Shown here: piece by piece, positions 8,329-16,229 of the stretch
How positions within the stretch are numbered: position 1 is the first letter of the stretch
Layout of the letters: every line of letters starts with the position of its first letter
Origin: Minwuiaceae bacterium
Lineage (GTDB): Bacteria > Pseudomonadota > Alphaproteobacteria > Minwuiales > Minwuiaceae
Assembly: GCA_028278525.1 (NCBI GenBank)
Contig: JANQEE010000030.1
Span: forward strand, 172,560 to 236,559
Reading direction: 5' to 3'
DNA length: 64,000 nucleotides
Made by a program: the position numbers and the translations under genes
Notes under the pieces: generated by a model
Seen by the model: the letters and a program-made list of their open reading frames with translations, nothing else
Databases searched by the model: none
What the model was told of the DNA's origin: nothing

Positions 8329-9087
8329 TTAATCGTCCCAGACTTTTTCGGGCAGCGGCAGGCCGGCGAGGTCCTTGGCGGTAAGCGGCCGGTCTGGTTG
8401 GATGTCCAAACCTTCCAGTAGCGATGTCAGTTGCCGGACATGCTGCGCGGCGTGCCAGACGGTGCGTTCCAGGACTTCGTGCAGGGGCGGCGTGCCGTAG
8501 TAGGTCGAGACCGGCGCGGTGCAGGTTTTGTCTTCATGCGCTTGCCACCAGGCAAGCGCCCGGCGGCGCACCGCCTCGCCATAGGCCGCGATGTCCTCGG
8601 TTGTCGCCATGTCGGGCGGCGGCGGGGCGACCAGCATCTCGTGCGACAGGGTTTCTCCCTGCATCGCGTCGAGAAACGCCTCCGGGATGCGAAAGATGTG
8701 ATGCATCAGGACTCTGTACGAGCGTGGCCGGTTCGGCAGCTCGGTGGCGAGTTCGGCATCGGGCATTTGCCGGCAATGGCGGACCGCGGCGGTGAGAACC
8801 GCATCGAGGCGGCCGATCAGGTCGTCCGGCGAGAGTTGCGGCGTGGCGTCGACGTCGAGACCGAGGAAAGCGGCGACGTCGCCGATGGATTGCGCGAAGA
8901 CGAATTTGCCGGCGCGGGCCACGACCGGCACGGTGCGCGCGCCGAGGCGATGCAGCGCCGCCAGACCGTCGGCATCGTCCTGAACGTTGATCGATTGAAA
9001 CCCGATCCCACGGACCGAGAGGAATTCCTTGATCCTGAGGCAGCTTGTTCAGGCGGGCTGCCAATAGACGCTGATGGGTTCAGTCAT
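8329..9087 (-). CDS. glutaredoxin-DinB fusion with in-frame TGA at the first redox position (candidate selenoprotein)
   Basis: Read from the ATG at 9087 (GAGGAG 6 nt upstream), the frame gives MTEPISVYWQPA, then TGA, then TSCLRIKEFLSVRGIGFQSI, and stays open to 8329 for 252 residues. Residues 1-75 are a glutaredoxin-like domain: YWQPxCxSC after strand 1 and the cis-Pro motif ARTVPVV around residues 50-56. The TGA is codon 13, exactly where the family has the first Cys of CxxC, so decoding as selenocysteine gives U13-T-S-C16. The C-terminal 170 residues look like a DinB four-helix domain with possible metal-binding His in LMHHIFR and WHAAQHVRQL. DinB-superfamily members include thiol-dependent transferases, so a Grx fusion is coherent. 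If TGA is a stop, only a shorter product from an internal GTG (8931) remains, without the redox motif. Simple nonsense mutation or sequencing error cannot be excluded. Confidence 0.72.
9005..9025 (-). promoter_or_regulatory. possible SECIS-like hairpin after the in-frame TGA
   Basis: Hand folding of the mRNA 24-44 nt after the TGA gives AUUCC paired with GGGAU (one G-U) closing an 11-nt loop that contains GGUC, the tetranucleotide also found in the apical loop of the E. coli fdhF SECIS. Spacing is within the usual bacterial range, but the stem is short, and the loop does not begin with the G often required. An alternative stem, AGGA with UCCU, lies at 13-29 nt after the TGA. This is suggestive only. 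Confidence 0.25.
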
Positions 9088-9135
9088 CCGATGCTCCTCA
9101 TGCCTCCGGCATCTTAGCCCGATTGCGAACGGCGT

Positions 9136-9702
9136 TCACGCAGCGCCGGGGTAAACCTGTTCACGGGAAACAATCAGGCTCTCCCAGCCCTGCGGGAGAT
9201 CGACGTGGAGCGACGCGTCCCCGACGACGGCGAATTCATGGCCGGGGCCGAGCACCATCTGCTTGCGCCAGCAGCTTGTGACGCCGCGAGCGTTGTCCAG
9301 GATCTCTTGCAGCGGCTGTTCGTAGCGGATGCCGCGCGGGCGCTTCAGCCAGATCGTTCGCGAGGCCGCCGACTGCGCGATCTCGCCGGACAGCCGGCAG
9401 TAGAGGCCGCCATGGCCGTAGTCGGTCTTGCTGGAGATGCCGGCATGCACCTCCCATCGTTCGGGCGCGACCGCGGCTTTGTTGAGCGGGTCGAGCGCCG
9501 TGGACGATTCGACGAAGCACCAGTCCTCGTAGCCCGGTGCGCCGTCGAGCCAGGGCGTCTCGGAGATGCGGTAGGTCGCCGACGAGATCAAGCCCGGCGA
9601 GCCCGACCCGCCGAGGTCCGCATGGAACGCGGCGAGCGCCGCTTCGTAATCCGTCGCCGTCACGTCGGCAAACGGTTTGTGCCAGAAGATGTAAGCCAGC
9701 AT
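9136..9702 (-). CDS. conserved hypothetical protein
   Basis: A 188-residue soluble protein beginning MLAYIFWHKPFADVTATDYE, with no signal peptide or membrane segment. The middle reads RISETPWLDGAPGYEDWCFV and IWLKRPRGIRYEQPLQEIL. It is rich in aromatic residues and looks like a compact alpha/beta protein. I do not recognise a characterised family. AAAGGA lies upstream of the ATG at 9702; an earlier in-frame start at 9738 lacks a ribosome site. It is on the same strand as, and just upstream of, the glutaredoxin-DinB gene (48 bp), so the two may be cotranscribed. The next gene upstream is divergent. Confidence 0.7.
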   Translation of the reverse strand: MLAYIFWHKPFADVTATDYEAALAAFHADLGGSGSPGLISSATYRISETPWLDGAPGYEDWCFVESSTALDPLNKAAVAPERWEVHAGISSKTDYGHGGLYCRLSGEIAQSAASRTIWLKRPRGIRYEQPLQEILDNARGVTSCWRKQMVLGPGHEFAVVGDASLHVDLPQGWESLIVSREQVYPGAA

Positions 9703-9843
9703 ATCCCGGTCCTTTTCCGTTGCGACGCCCGACCGCAACCTAGAGCAAGCGATGCGGCCGGCAAAAGAGCCAATTTGGGCGGGCGGAAGGGTCCATTCTA
9801 TAGTCGGCGATACGCGATGCGGGTTGCTTCAGGAGTTGCGGGG

Positions 9844-10824
9844 ATGCAGGTGCACATCAAGAACAACCGGGCGGGCCAGGATGTCTTCCGGATCACCCGG
9901 GAACGGTTCGACGACGCCCGAGCCCGGCATCCGGAGATTGCGGCAGAGGTCGACGCCACAATCGACTGGGATCTCGACAGGTTCGAAGAGTCGATAAAGA
10001 CCGCCGACGCGCTGGTGACCTGGGACCTGCCGACGGAGAACCTGGCGGAGCGGGCGCCCAATCTGAAATTCATCCATATCATCGGCGCCGGGGTCGAGCA
10101 TCTGCAGCCGCTCGACTGGCTGCCGCCGGGCGTATCCCTGATCAACAACAAGGGCGTGCACGCGGAGAAGGCGGGCGAGTTCGGGCTGATGGCATTGCTG
10201 ATGCTGAACAACGCCATGCCGGCGATCCTCACCAACCAGCGCAATGCGTCCTACGAGGAGATCTTCTCGACGGCGATTTCCGGCAAGACCCTGCTGGTGG
10301 TCGGGCTGGGCCATATGGGCAAGGCGGTGGCGCGCCAGGCGGGCAAGATCGGCCTCCGCGTTACCGGCATCAGCCGGAGCGGCGCGCCGGCCGACGAAGC
10401 GACGGCGGTGTACGGGCCGGAAGCGTTGGACCGGATGCTGCCGGACGCGGATTTCGTTCTGGTTACCGCGCCCCATACGCCGGAGACGCGTGGCCTGTTC
10501 GACCGGCGGCGGCTTGGCCTGATGAAGCCGGGCGCCGGGCTGATCAATATGGGCCGGGCGCAGGTGATCGATTACGAAGCGCTGACGGCGTGCCTGTCGA
10601 CCGGCGCGTTGTCCGGCGCGGTGCTGGACGTGTTCGACCCGGAGCCGCTGCCGGCGTCATCGCCGCTTTGGACGACGCCGAACCTGGTGATGACGCCGCA
10701 TGTCTCGTCCGACGACCGCGACGCCTACGTGCCGCTGACCCTGGACCTGGTGTTCGACAATATCGGACGCCTGCTGCGCGGCGAGCCGCTGGCGAATGTC
10801 GTGCGTCCCGAGCTTGGCTATTGA
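9844..10824 (+). CDS. D-2-hydroxyacid dehydrogenase family protein
   Basis: NAD(P)-dependent oxidoreductase of 326 residues that interconverts 2-oxo acids and D-2-hydroxy acids. The Rossmann dinucleotide motif is GLGHMGKAVARQAGKIG (about residues 156-172). The catalytic triad is recognisable: Arg in NMGRAQVIDYEAL, Glu in DVFDPEPLP, and His in MTPHVSS. The frame is open upstream to 9205, but the ATG at 9844 has CAGGAG about 10 nt before it and starts at the domain edge. A RidA gene follows after 88 bp on the same strand, consistent with 2-oxo or imino acid metabolism. Substrate unknown. Confidence 0.92.
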   Translation: MQVHIKNNRAGQDVFRITRERFDDARARHPEIAAEVDATIDWDLDRFEESIKTADALVTWDLPTENLAERAPNLKFIHIIGAGVEHLQPLDWLPPGVSLINNKGVHAEKAGEFGLMALLMLNNAMPAILTNQRNASYEEIFSTAISGKTLLVVGLGHMGKAVARQAGKIGLRVTGISRSGAPADEATAVYGPEALDRMLPDADFVLVTAPHTPETRGLFDRRRLGLMKPGAGLINMGRAQVIDYEALTACLSTGALSGAVLDVFDPEPLPASSPLWTTPNLVMTPHVSSDDRDAYVPLTLDLVFDNIGRLLRGEPLANVVRPELGY

Positions 10825-10912
10825 CTGTGCGCCCTTGCCAGCGCGCTATGCGCTGTGGTCAAACTTATGCATGCCCGTGCAACGGGGTTTCATCCGAGGG
10901 GAGAGTAACGGA

Positions 10913-11263
10913 ATGAGCATTCAACGTCTTCATGTCGGCGACCGTATGAGCCAGGTGGCGATCCACGGCGACACGGTTTATCTGGCGGGTCAGGTCGCGG
11001 TCGACGCGGCGGGCGAGTCGGTCGAGGCGCAGACGCGCAACATCCTGGACCGCATCGACGGTCTGCTGGCGGAAGCCGGCACGGATAAGTCGAAGGCGCT
11101 GTCGGCCAATATCTGGCTGTCCGACATGAGCACGTTCAATGAGATGAACGCGGTGTGGGACGCCTGGGTGACGCCGGGCAGCACGCCCTGCCGCGCCTGC
11201 GTGGAATCGAAGCTGGCCGCGCCGCAATTTACCGTCGAGATCATGATGACGGTGGCGCGCTGA
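10913..11263 (+). CDS. RidA/YjgF-family reactive imine deaminase
   Basis: A 116-residue protein of the trimeric RidA fold, which hydrolyses reactive enamine/imine intermediates of amino-acid breakdown to 2-oxo acids and ammonia. Visible family landmarks are VYLAGQVAVDA near the N-terminus, the helix TRNILDRIDGLLAEAGTDKS, and the C-terminal TPCRACVESKLAAPQFTVEI. The substrate-binding Arg of true RidA (usually in the C-terminal half, CR-CVE) is plausibly present in PCRACVES. GAGGGGAG precedes the ATG. It follows a D-2-hydroxyacid dehydrogenase, and a palindrome separates it from the convergent amidase. Confidence 0.92.
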   Translation: MSIQRLHVGDRMSQVAIHGDTVYLAGQVAVDAAGESVEAQTRNILDRIDGLLAEAGTDKSKALSANIWLSDMSTFNEMNAVWDAWVTPGSTPCRACVESKLAAPQFTVEIMMTVAR

Positions 11264-11281
11264 CGCAGACCATGCGTGTTG

Positions 11282-11389
11282 CCATGCTTCGAGACGGCGC
11301 TTCGCGCCTCCTCAGCATGAGGTCCGGTGTTTGGTACAAACAATGTCCTCATGCTGAGGAGCGTTCGAAGAACGCGTCTCGAAGCATGG
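11282..11389. repeat. compound palindrome, CTTCGAGACG type (type B, copy 1)
   Basis: The outer arms CCATGCTTCGAGACG (11282-11296) and CGTCTCGAAGCATGG (11375-11389) are exact reverse complements, as are the inner arms at 11308-11322 and 11347-11361 (CTCCTCAGCATGAGG). Similar sequences occur at about 36659-36746 and 41309-41404. It lies between convergent genes and probably ends transcription from both sides. Confidence 0.85.
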
Positions 11390-11408
11390 CCGCAAGTACA
11401 GGCCGCCG

Positions 11409-12863
11409 TCAGTCGTAACCCGGCGGCGGGGTGAAGCCGCCGATTTCCTGCGCCAGCAGTCGGGCGATTTCGATCGTGGTTCGGTCGCCGAGATGGGGGC
11501 CGACGATCTGCATGCCGACCGGCAGGCCGGACGCGCCGGGCCCGACCGGCGCTACCGTTGCCGGCAGGTGGGCGACGCCGAACAGGCCGGCCCAGAAGAT
11601 CTGGTCGAAGTAGGCGACCGACTTGCCGTTGACCGTGATTGTGCGCCCGTCCATGTCCGCGTCGTGGTCGTGCGGGAAAGCCGACGTCGCCGAGATCGGG
11701 CAGATCAGCGCGTCGTAGTCCTTGAAGAATTCCGCCCAGCGCCAGCGCATCTGGTTGCGTTCCTCATTAAGGGCCAGCCATTGCCGGTGGTGCAGGGTGG
11801 TGCCGCGCAGCAGCCGCGCACGCGGACTATCGTCGTCGGCGGCGAGCCCGGCGGCTTCGGCGAGGGCTTCGTCGAACGCCTCCTGCGGGCGGCGGGAGGT
11901 GGTCACCGCGTAGAGCAATTGACGATAGACGGCTAGCGCCCGCACCGGATCGATCTCCGGCCGGGCCTTGTCATCGATGGCGGCGCCGGCCTTGGCCATG
12001 GCGTCGACAGCGGCGCTCAGGCAGTCCGTCACCTCCGTATCCACCGCGGCGATGTCCTGATCCAGCCAGACGGCGATGCGGTAGTCCTTAAGCGACGCGC
12101 CGCGCGGCGCGGCCAGGTCGAGCCGCCAACCGTTGGCGTCCGGCCCGTCCGCACCGGCCATCGCGTCGAGCGCCACGGCCAGATCCTCCGGCCCGCGCGC
12201 CAGCGGGCCGATCACCGAAATGTCGGCCGGGGTTACCGTGTCGAGCAGCGAGTGGCCGCGCAGCGGCAGGATGCCCCAGGTCGGTTTCAGGCCATAAACG
12301 CCCGAATAGTGCGCGGGATTGCGGATCGAGCCGCCGATGTCGCTGCCGGCGTCCAGCCCGGTCAGGCCCGCCGCCAGCATCGCCGCCGAGCCGCCGGACG
12401 AGCCGCCTGGCGTGCGGGTCACGTCCCACGGGTTGTTGGTGGTGCCGTAGACGTCGTTGTAGCTCTGGAAGTCGCCGAGATAGAGCGGCACGTTGGTCTT
12501 GCCGAACAGGGTGACGCCCGCGTTCTTCAAACGCTCGACCGCGACGGCGTCGGATTTGGCGATATTGTCGGCGAAATCGGGCACGCCCCAGGTGGTCGGC
12601 TGGCCGGCCACGTTGTAGGACTCCTTGATCGATATCGGCACGCCGTGCAGCGGACCCCAGGTCTCGCCGCGGGCGAGCGCCGCATCGGCCTCCCGCGCGC
12701 GCTTGCGGGCGTTGTCGTAGTCCTTGACCACCAGGGCGTTCAGCGCCGGGTTATGGCGCTCCACCCGGTCGATGTAATGGTCCAGCAGCTCCAGGCAGCC
12801 GACCTGTTTGGCGCGAATGGCGTCGGCCAGCTCGACCGCCGTCTTGAATGCGAGTTCCGACAT
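11409..12863 (-). CDS. amidase signature family hydrolase
   Basis: A 484-residue serine amidohydrolase that cleaves a C-N amide bond; the substrate is unknown. The Ser-cisSer-Lys machinery is visible: Lys80 in GVPISIKESYN, the GGSSGGSAA motif with Ser155/156, and the nucleophile Ser179 in GSDIGGSIRNPA. Length and order match bacterial amidases of the GatA-like superfamily. No signal peptide, so it is cytoplasmic. It stands alone, convergent with ridA and divergent from the methyltransferase gene; gatB and gatC are absent nearby, so it is not the tRNA amidotransferase subunit. Confidence 0.93.
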   Translation of the reverse strand: MSELAFKTAVELADAIRAKQVGCLELLDHYIDRVERHNPALNALVVKDYDNARKRAREADAALARGETWGPLHGVPISIKESYNVAGQPTTWGVPDFADNIAKSDAVAVERLKNAGVTLFGKTNVPLYLGDFQSYNDVYGTTNNPWDVTRTPGGSSGGSAAMLAAGLTGLDAGSDIGGSIRNPAHYSGVYGLKPTWGILPLRGHSLLDTVTPADISVIGPLARGPEDLAVALDAMAGADGPDANGWRLDLAAPRGASLKDYRIAVWLDQDIAAVDTEVTDCLSAAVDAMAKAGAAIDDKARPEIDPVRALAVYRQLLYAVTTSRRPQEAFDEALAEAAGLAADDDSPRARLLRGTTLHHRQWLALNEERNQMRWRWAEFFKDYDALICPISATSAFPHDHDADMDGRTITVNGKSVAYFDQIFWAGLFGVAHLPATVAPVGPGASGLPVGMQIVGPHLGDRTTIEIARLLAQEIGGFTPPPGYD

Positions 12864-13044
12864 GTTACATCCCTTAATCTACGGCAGTGCCGCGTTGTCC
12901 CATCCTATTGCAGACGACTCTGCATGGCGGCCGACGCGCGGTCAAATTGCCGCGAGGCGGCCCACCAATGCGGATTGGCGGTTGGACCGGAGGATGGGAG
13001 GTCTACTAACCTTTCCGGCAATCTTGATTAAGGGAGAGCGACAT

Positions 13045-13902
13045 ATGAGTGAGGCGGCGAACGCCGACATGCTCGAGTTCTGGAACGGCGACGCCGGCCA
13101 GAAATGGGTGCGGTTCCAGGATCGGATGGATGTCAGCCTGGCGCCGTTCGGGCACCGGGCGATGGACGCGGCGGGCTTGTCCGACGGGGCGACGGTGATC
13201 GACGTCGGCTGCGGCTGCGGCGACACGTCGTTCGAACTGGCCAGGCGGGTTGGGCCGTCGGGCGCGGTGCTGGGCGTCGACATTTCCGAGCCGATGCTGG
13301 TGCGGGCGCGCGAGCGGGCCGCGGCGACGAGGGCGGACAACGTGACGTTCCGCCAGGCCGACGCGCAGGTGCAGGCATTCGATGAAGGCGCCTACGACGC
13401 GGTTTTCTCGCGCTTCGGCGTGATGTTCTTCGCGGATCCGGTCGCGGCTTTCGGCAATTTGAAGTCGGCGTTGAAGCCCGGCGGGCGGCTCGGTTTCGCC
13501 TGCTGGCAGCCGGCCAAGGACAATCCCTGGGTGCGGATTCCGGCCGGGGTGGTGAAACAGCATATCGAGCTGCCGCCGCCGCCCGGCCCGGAAGATCCCG
13601 GCGAGTTCGCGTTCGGCGATCCGGAGCGGGTGCTGCGCATCGTGTCGCAGGCCGGCTTCAGCGATGTGGAAATCGAGAAGGTCGACGCCCCGATCGCGGT
13701 CGCCGGCGGCACGGGGTTGGACGAGGCGGTCGAATTCCTGACCCAGATGGGGCCGACCGCCCGGGCGCTGGCCGAAGCGAATGCCGGCGAGGATGTGAAG
13801 GCGCAGGTCATGGGCGATTTGCGGGAGGCCCTGGCGCCGTACGAAACGGAAGACGGCGTCGTGATGCAATCCGGCACCTGGATCGTTTCCGCCCGGGCCT
13901 GA
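13045..13902 (+). CDS. class I SAM-dependent methyltransferase
   Basis: A 285-residue methyltransferase of the UbiE/COQ5-like Methyltransf_11/25 type. Motif I is VIDVGCGCGDTSFELA around residues 52-67, followed by the acidic residue of motif II in VLGVDISEPML and the post-motif FSRFGVMFFADP. The second half (VRIPAGVVKQHIELPPPPGP) is typical of small-molecule methyltransferases. AGGGAGAG lies just upstream of the ATG at 13045; the frame is open further upstream, but that segment lies in the divergent promoter region. Substrate not predictable. Confidence 0.88.
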   Translation: MSEAANADMLEFWNGDAGQKWVRFQDRMDVSLAPFGHRAMDAAGLSDGATVIDVGCGCGDTSFELARRVGPSGAVLGVDISEPMLVRARERAAATRADNVTFRQADAQVQAFDEGAYDAVFSRFGVMFFADPVAAFGNLKSALKPGGRLGFACWQPAKDNPWVRIPAGVVKQHIELPPPPGPEDPGEFAFGDPERVLRIVSQAGFSDVEIEKVDAPIAVAGGTGLDEAVEFLTQMGPTARALAEANAGEDVKAQVMGDLREALAPYETEDGVVMQSGTWIVSARA

Positions 13903-13939
13903 CGGAGGTGTGAAAAGGGGCACGCAAAAAGGGTATGAC

Positions 13940-14029
13940 TTAAAAAAGGGGACATTCATCTTTTTTCCGTGGAGTGACCCTCGTGGTCTGCACCTTTGGG
14001 GGAAAAAAGATGAATGTCCCCTTTTTTAA
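13940..14029. repeat. perfect 29-bp inverted repeat (type C, MITE-like)
   Basis: Arms 13940-13968 and 14001-14029 are exact reverse complements (TTAAAAAAGGGGACATTCAT continuing to CTTTTTTCC), separated by 32 bp. Weaker pairing continues outward (CGCAAAAAGGGT with ACCCTTTTGCG), extending the element to about 13923-14045. It lies between two co-oriented genes. The run of A/T at each end and the size suggest a small non-autonomous mobile or REP-like element. Confidence 0.8.
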
Positions 14030-14105
14030 GGCACACCCTTTTGCGGTGGGTTTCTCCGCGTTGCGCCGGTGGTAGAATGGACCGGCGAGCGCGGGGAGGC
14101 GGACG

Positions 14106-14960
14106 ATGGACTATAGACATATCGCGGTGAAACCGGTTGCCGGGGCGCTGGGCGCGGAGATCGAAGGCGTCGATCTGTCGCAGCCGATTGGCGACGATGT
14201 ATTCGGCGAGATACGGCGCGCGTTTTTGGAGCGCCTGGTCATCTTCTTCAGGGATCAGGACCTGACGCCGGACCAGCACAAAGCGTTCGGCCGGCGGTTC
14301 GGCACGCTGAACGTCCACCCCTATGTCAAGGCGATGGATGGCCACGAGGAAATCATCGAGATCGTCAAGGAGAAGGACGACAAGGTGAATTTCGGCGGCG
14401 GCTGGCATACGGATGTCAGCTTCCTGGAAGCTCCGGCGCTCGGCTCCGTTCTGTTCGCGCGGGACGTGCCGGAGACCGGCGGGGACACCATGTTCGCCAA
14501 TCAGTATCTGGCTTACGAGACCTTGTCCGACGGCATGAAGGAACTGCTGGAGGGTATGGTCGCGGTGCATAGCGCCGGCAGCCAGTACGGCCGCCAGGGC
14601 GAGTCCCAACGCAACCGGGATAAAAGAACCGGCATGCAGCTCGCGGTGACGGAAGCGGCGGAGGAGACCACCGAGCATCCGGTGATCCGCACCCATCCGG
14701 AGACCGGGCGCAAGGCGCTCTACGTCAACGGCGCCTTCACCGAGCGGTTCAAGGGCATGACCAAGGCGGAGAGCGCGCCGCTGCTGCGTTTTCTGTTCGA
14801 GCATGCGGTGCGGCCCGAATTCACCTGCCGGTTCCGCTGGGCCGAGAACTCGATTGCGTTCTGGGACAACCGCTGTGCCCAGCACTATGCGCTGAACGAC
14901 TACCACGGCCAGCGGCGCCACATGCAGCGCGTCACCATCGACGGCGACCGGCCGTTCTAG
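14106..14960 (+). CDS. TauD/TfdA-family Fe(II)/2-oxoglutarate-dependent dioxygenase
   Basis: A 284-residue non-haem iron oxygenase that couples 2-oxoglutarate decarboxylation to substrate hydroxylation. The iron triad is visible: His101 and Asp103 in GGWHTDVSF and His260 in NRCAQHYALNDY. The 2-oxoglutarate-binding Arg follows in GQRRHMQRVTI. N-terminal landmarks, such as GALGAEIEGVDLSQPI and ERLVIFFRDQDLTPDQH, are diagnostic for the TauD/TfdA family. The substrate could be taurine, a phenoxyacid or another sulfonate/carboxylate; sequence alone does not decide. It is followed by an enoyl-CoA hydratase after 48 bp. Confidence 0.95.
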   Translation: MDYRHIAVKPVAGALGAEIEGVDLSQPIGDDVFGEIRRAFLERLVIFFRDQDLTPDQHKAFGRRFGTLNVHPYVKAMDGHEEIIEIVKEKDDKVNFGGGWHTDVSFLEAPALGSVLFARDVPETGGDTMFANQYLAYETLSDGMKELLEGMVAVHSAGSQYGRQGESQRNRDKRTGMQLAVTEAAEETTEHPVIRTHPETGRKALYVNGAFTERFKGMTKAESAPLLRFLFEHAVRPEFTCRFRWAENSIAFWDNRCAQHYALNDYHGQRRHMQRVTIDGDRPF

Positions 14961-15008
14961 CGCCGAACACTTTTGTCCCGGCAGTCTTAATCAACGGAGG
15001 CATCGACG

Positions 15009-15782
15009 ATGCAGACCGACGTCATCAAATGCGAGGTCGCGGACCACATCGCCGTGGTCACGATGGACAAACCGCCGGTCAACGCCCAGGACCGGCAGTT
15101 CCACGAAGAAACCATGGCGGTGTTCGACGGCTTAAGCGACCGCGACGACGTACGGGTCGCGGTGCTGACCGGGGCGGGCAAGGTGTTTTCGGCCGGCGCC
15201 GACATCAAGGGGCGGGTCGGGGTGGAGCGTCAGCCGGGCGACGGCTGGCAGCATAGCCGCCGGGCGCGGGAATGCTTCCATTCGATCATGGAATGCCGGA
15301 AGCCGGTGATCGGTGCGATCAACGGGCCGGCGCTTGGTGCCGGGCTGGCGCTGGCGGCGTCCTGCGACATCCTGATCGCGTCGGAGAACGGTTCGCTCGG
15401 CCTGCCGGAGATCGACGTCGGGCTGCTCGGTGGCGGGCGGCATGCGATGCGCCTGTTCGGCCACTCGCTGACGCGGCGGATGATGCTGACCGGCTATCGG
15501 GTGCCGGGGTCGGAACTCTACCGGCTCGGCATCGTCGAAGCCTGTGTCGAGCCGGACAAGCTGATGGACGCGGCGATGGCGCTGGCCGAGGAGATCGCGT
15601 CGAAGAGCCCGGTCGCGACCCGGCTGGCCAAGCATGCGCTGAACACCATCGAGGAGATGAGCCTGCGCGACGGCTACCGCTTCGAGCAGAACATGACGGC
15701 GGAGCTCTCCAATTACGAAGACTCGGCGGAAGCGATGCGGGCCTTCGTCGAAAAGCGGGCGCCCGTCTTCACCGGAAACTAG
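15009..15782 (+). CDS. enoyl-CoA hydratase/isomerase family protein
   Basis: A 257-residue crotonase-fold enzyme. Family hallmarks are VAVLTGAGKVFSAGADIKGR, forming the first part of the oxyanion hole, and KPVIGAINGPALGAGLALAA, forming the second. LGLPEIDVGLLGGGRHAMRL carries the region of the active-site Glu pair. CGGAGG precedes the ATG. It lies 48 bp after the dioxygenase gene and may be cotranscribed with it. The specific CoA ester is not predictable. Confidence 0.92.
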   Translation: MQTDVIKCEVADHIAVVTMDKPPVNAQDRQFHEETMAVFDGLSDRDDVRVAVLTGAGKVFSAGADIKGRVGVERQPGDGWQHSRRARECFHSIMECRKPVIGAINGPALGAGLALAASCDILIASENGSLGLPEIDVGLLGGGRHAMRLFGHSLTRRMMLTGYRVPGSELYRLGIVEACVEPDKLMDAAMALAEEIASKSPVATRLAKHALNTIEEMSLRDGYRFEQNMTAELSNYEDSAEAMRAFVEKRAPVFTGN

Positions 15783-15888
15783 TCCTACTCCTTTGCCCTT
15801 GCATGCCGAGCGCAACGAAAACATGATGGGTTGCGTACTATGACATTCGAATAACGGATGTTGTGTCTAATCCTTTGCGGGGGTTGTC

Positions 15889-16140
15889 ATGGAACAACAA
15901 GCGGGCGATGCGGGTGTCGTCGCCAGTCTTTTACCCTTACTGCTGATATCCGTGATTTTCGCGATTGCCGGCTTCCTGATCGCCAGGCGTAAGGGTAAGA
16001 ATCCGGCACTGTTCACGGTTCTCTCCTTCGTGCCGCTGATCAATATCACGGTTATCTGCTATCTGGTCGCGCTGACCGACCAAGAGGTCTATGACCGGCT
16101 GGAGCGGATCGAGGGGCTGCTGCAGAAGGGCGGGTCCTAG
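15889..16140 (+). CDS. small two-TM membrane protein
   Basis: An 83-residue protein with a hydrophobic helix (SLLPLLLISVIFAIAGFLIA), a basic loop (RRKGKNPALF), a second hydrophobic helix (TVLSFVPLINITVICYLVAL) and a short amphipathic tail (EVYDRLERIEGLLQKG). The layout resembles small membrane proteins of unknown function found in many proteobacteria. The ribosome site is weak (GGGGG about 6 nt upstream). It sits between an enoyl-CoA hydratase and an acyl-CoA dehydrogenase on the same strand without clear functional connection. Confidence 0.7.
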   Translation: MEQQAGDAGVVASLLPLLLISVIFAIAGFLIARRKGKNPALFTVLSFVPLINITVICYLVALTDQEVYDRLERIEGLLQKGGS

Positions 16141-16229
16141 CCGTCCGAAGCCGGCCCTGTGGGCTGGCGCGATGCGCCGCCGCGGGGCAAAATGCGCCTC
16201 TGTTGAACGCGTTTATAGGATGGAACGGC

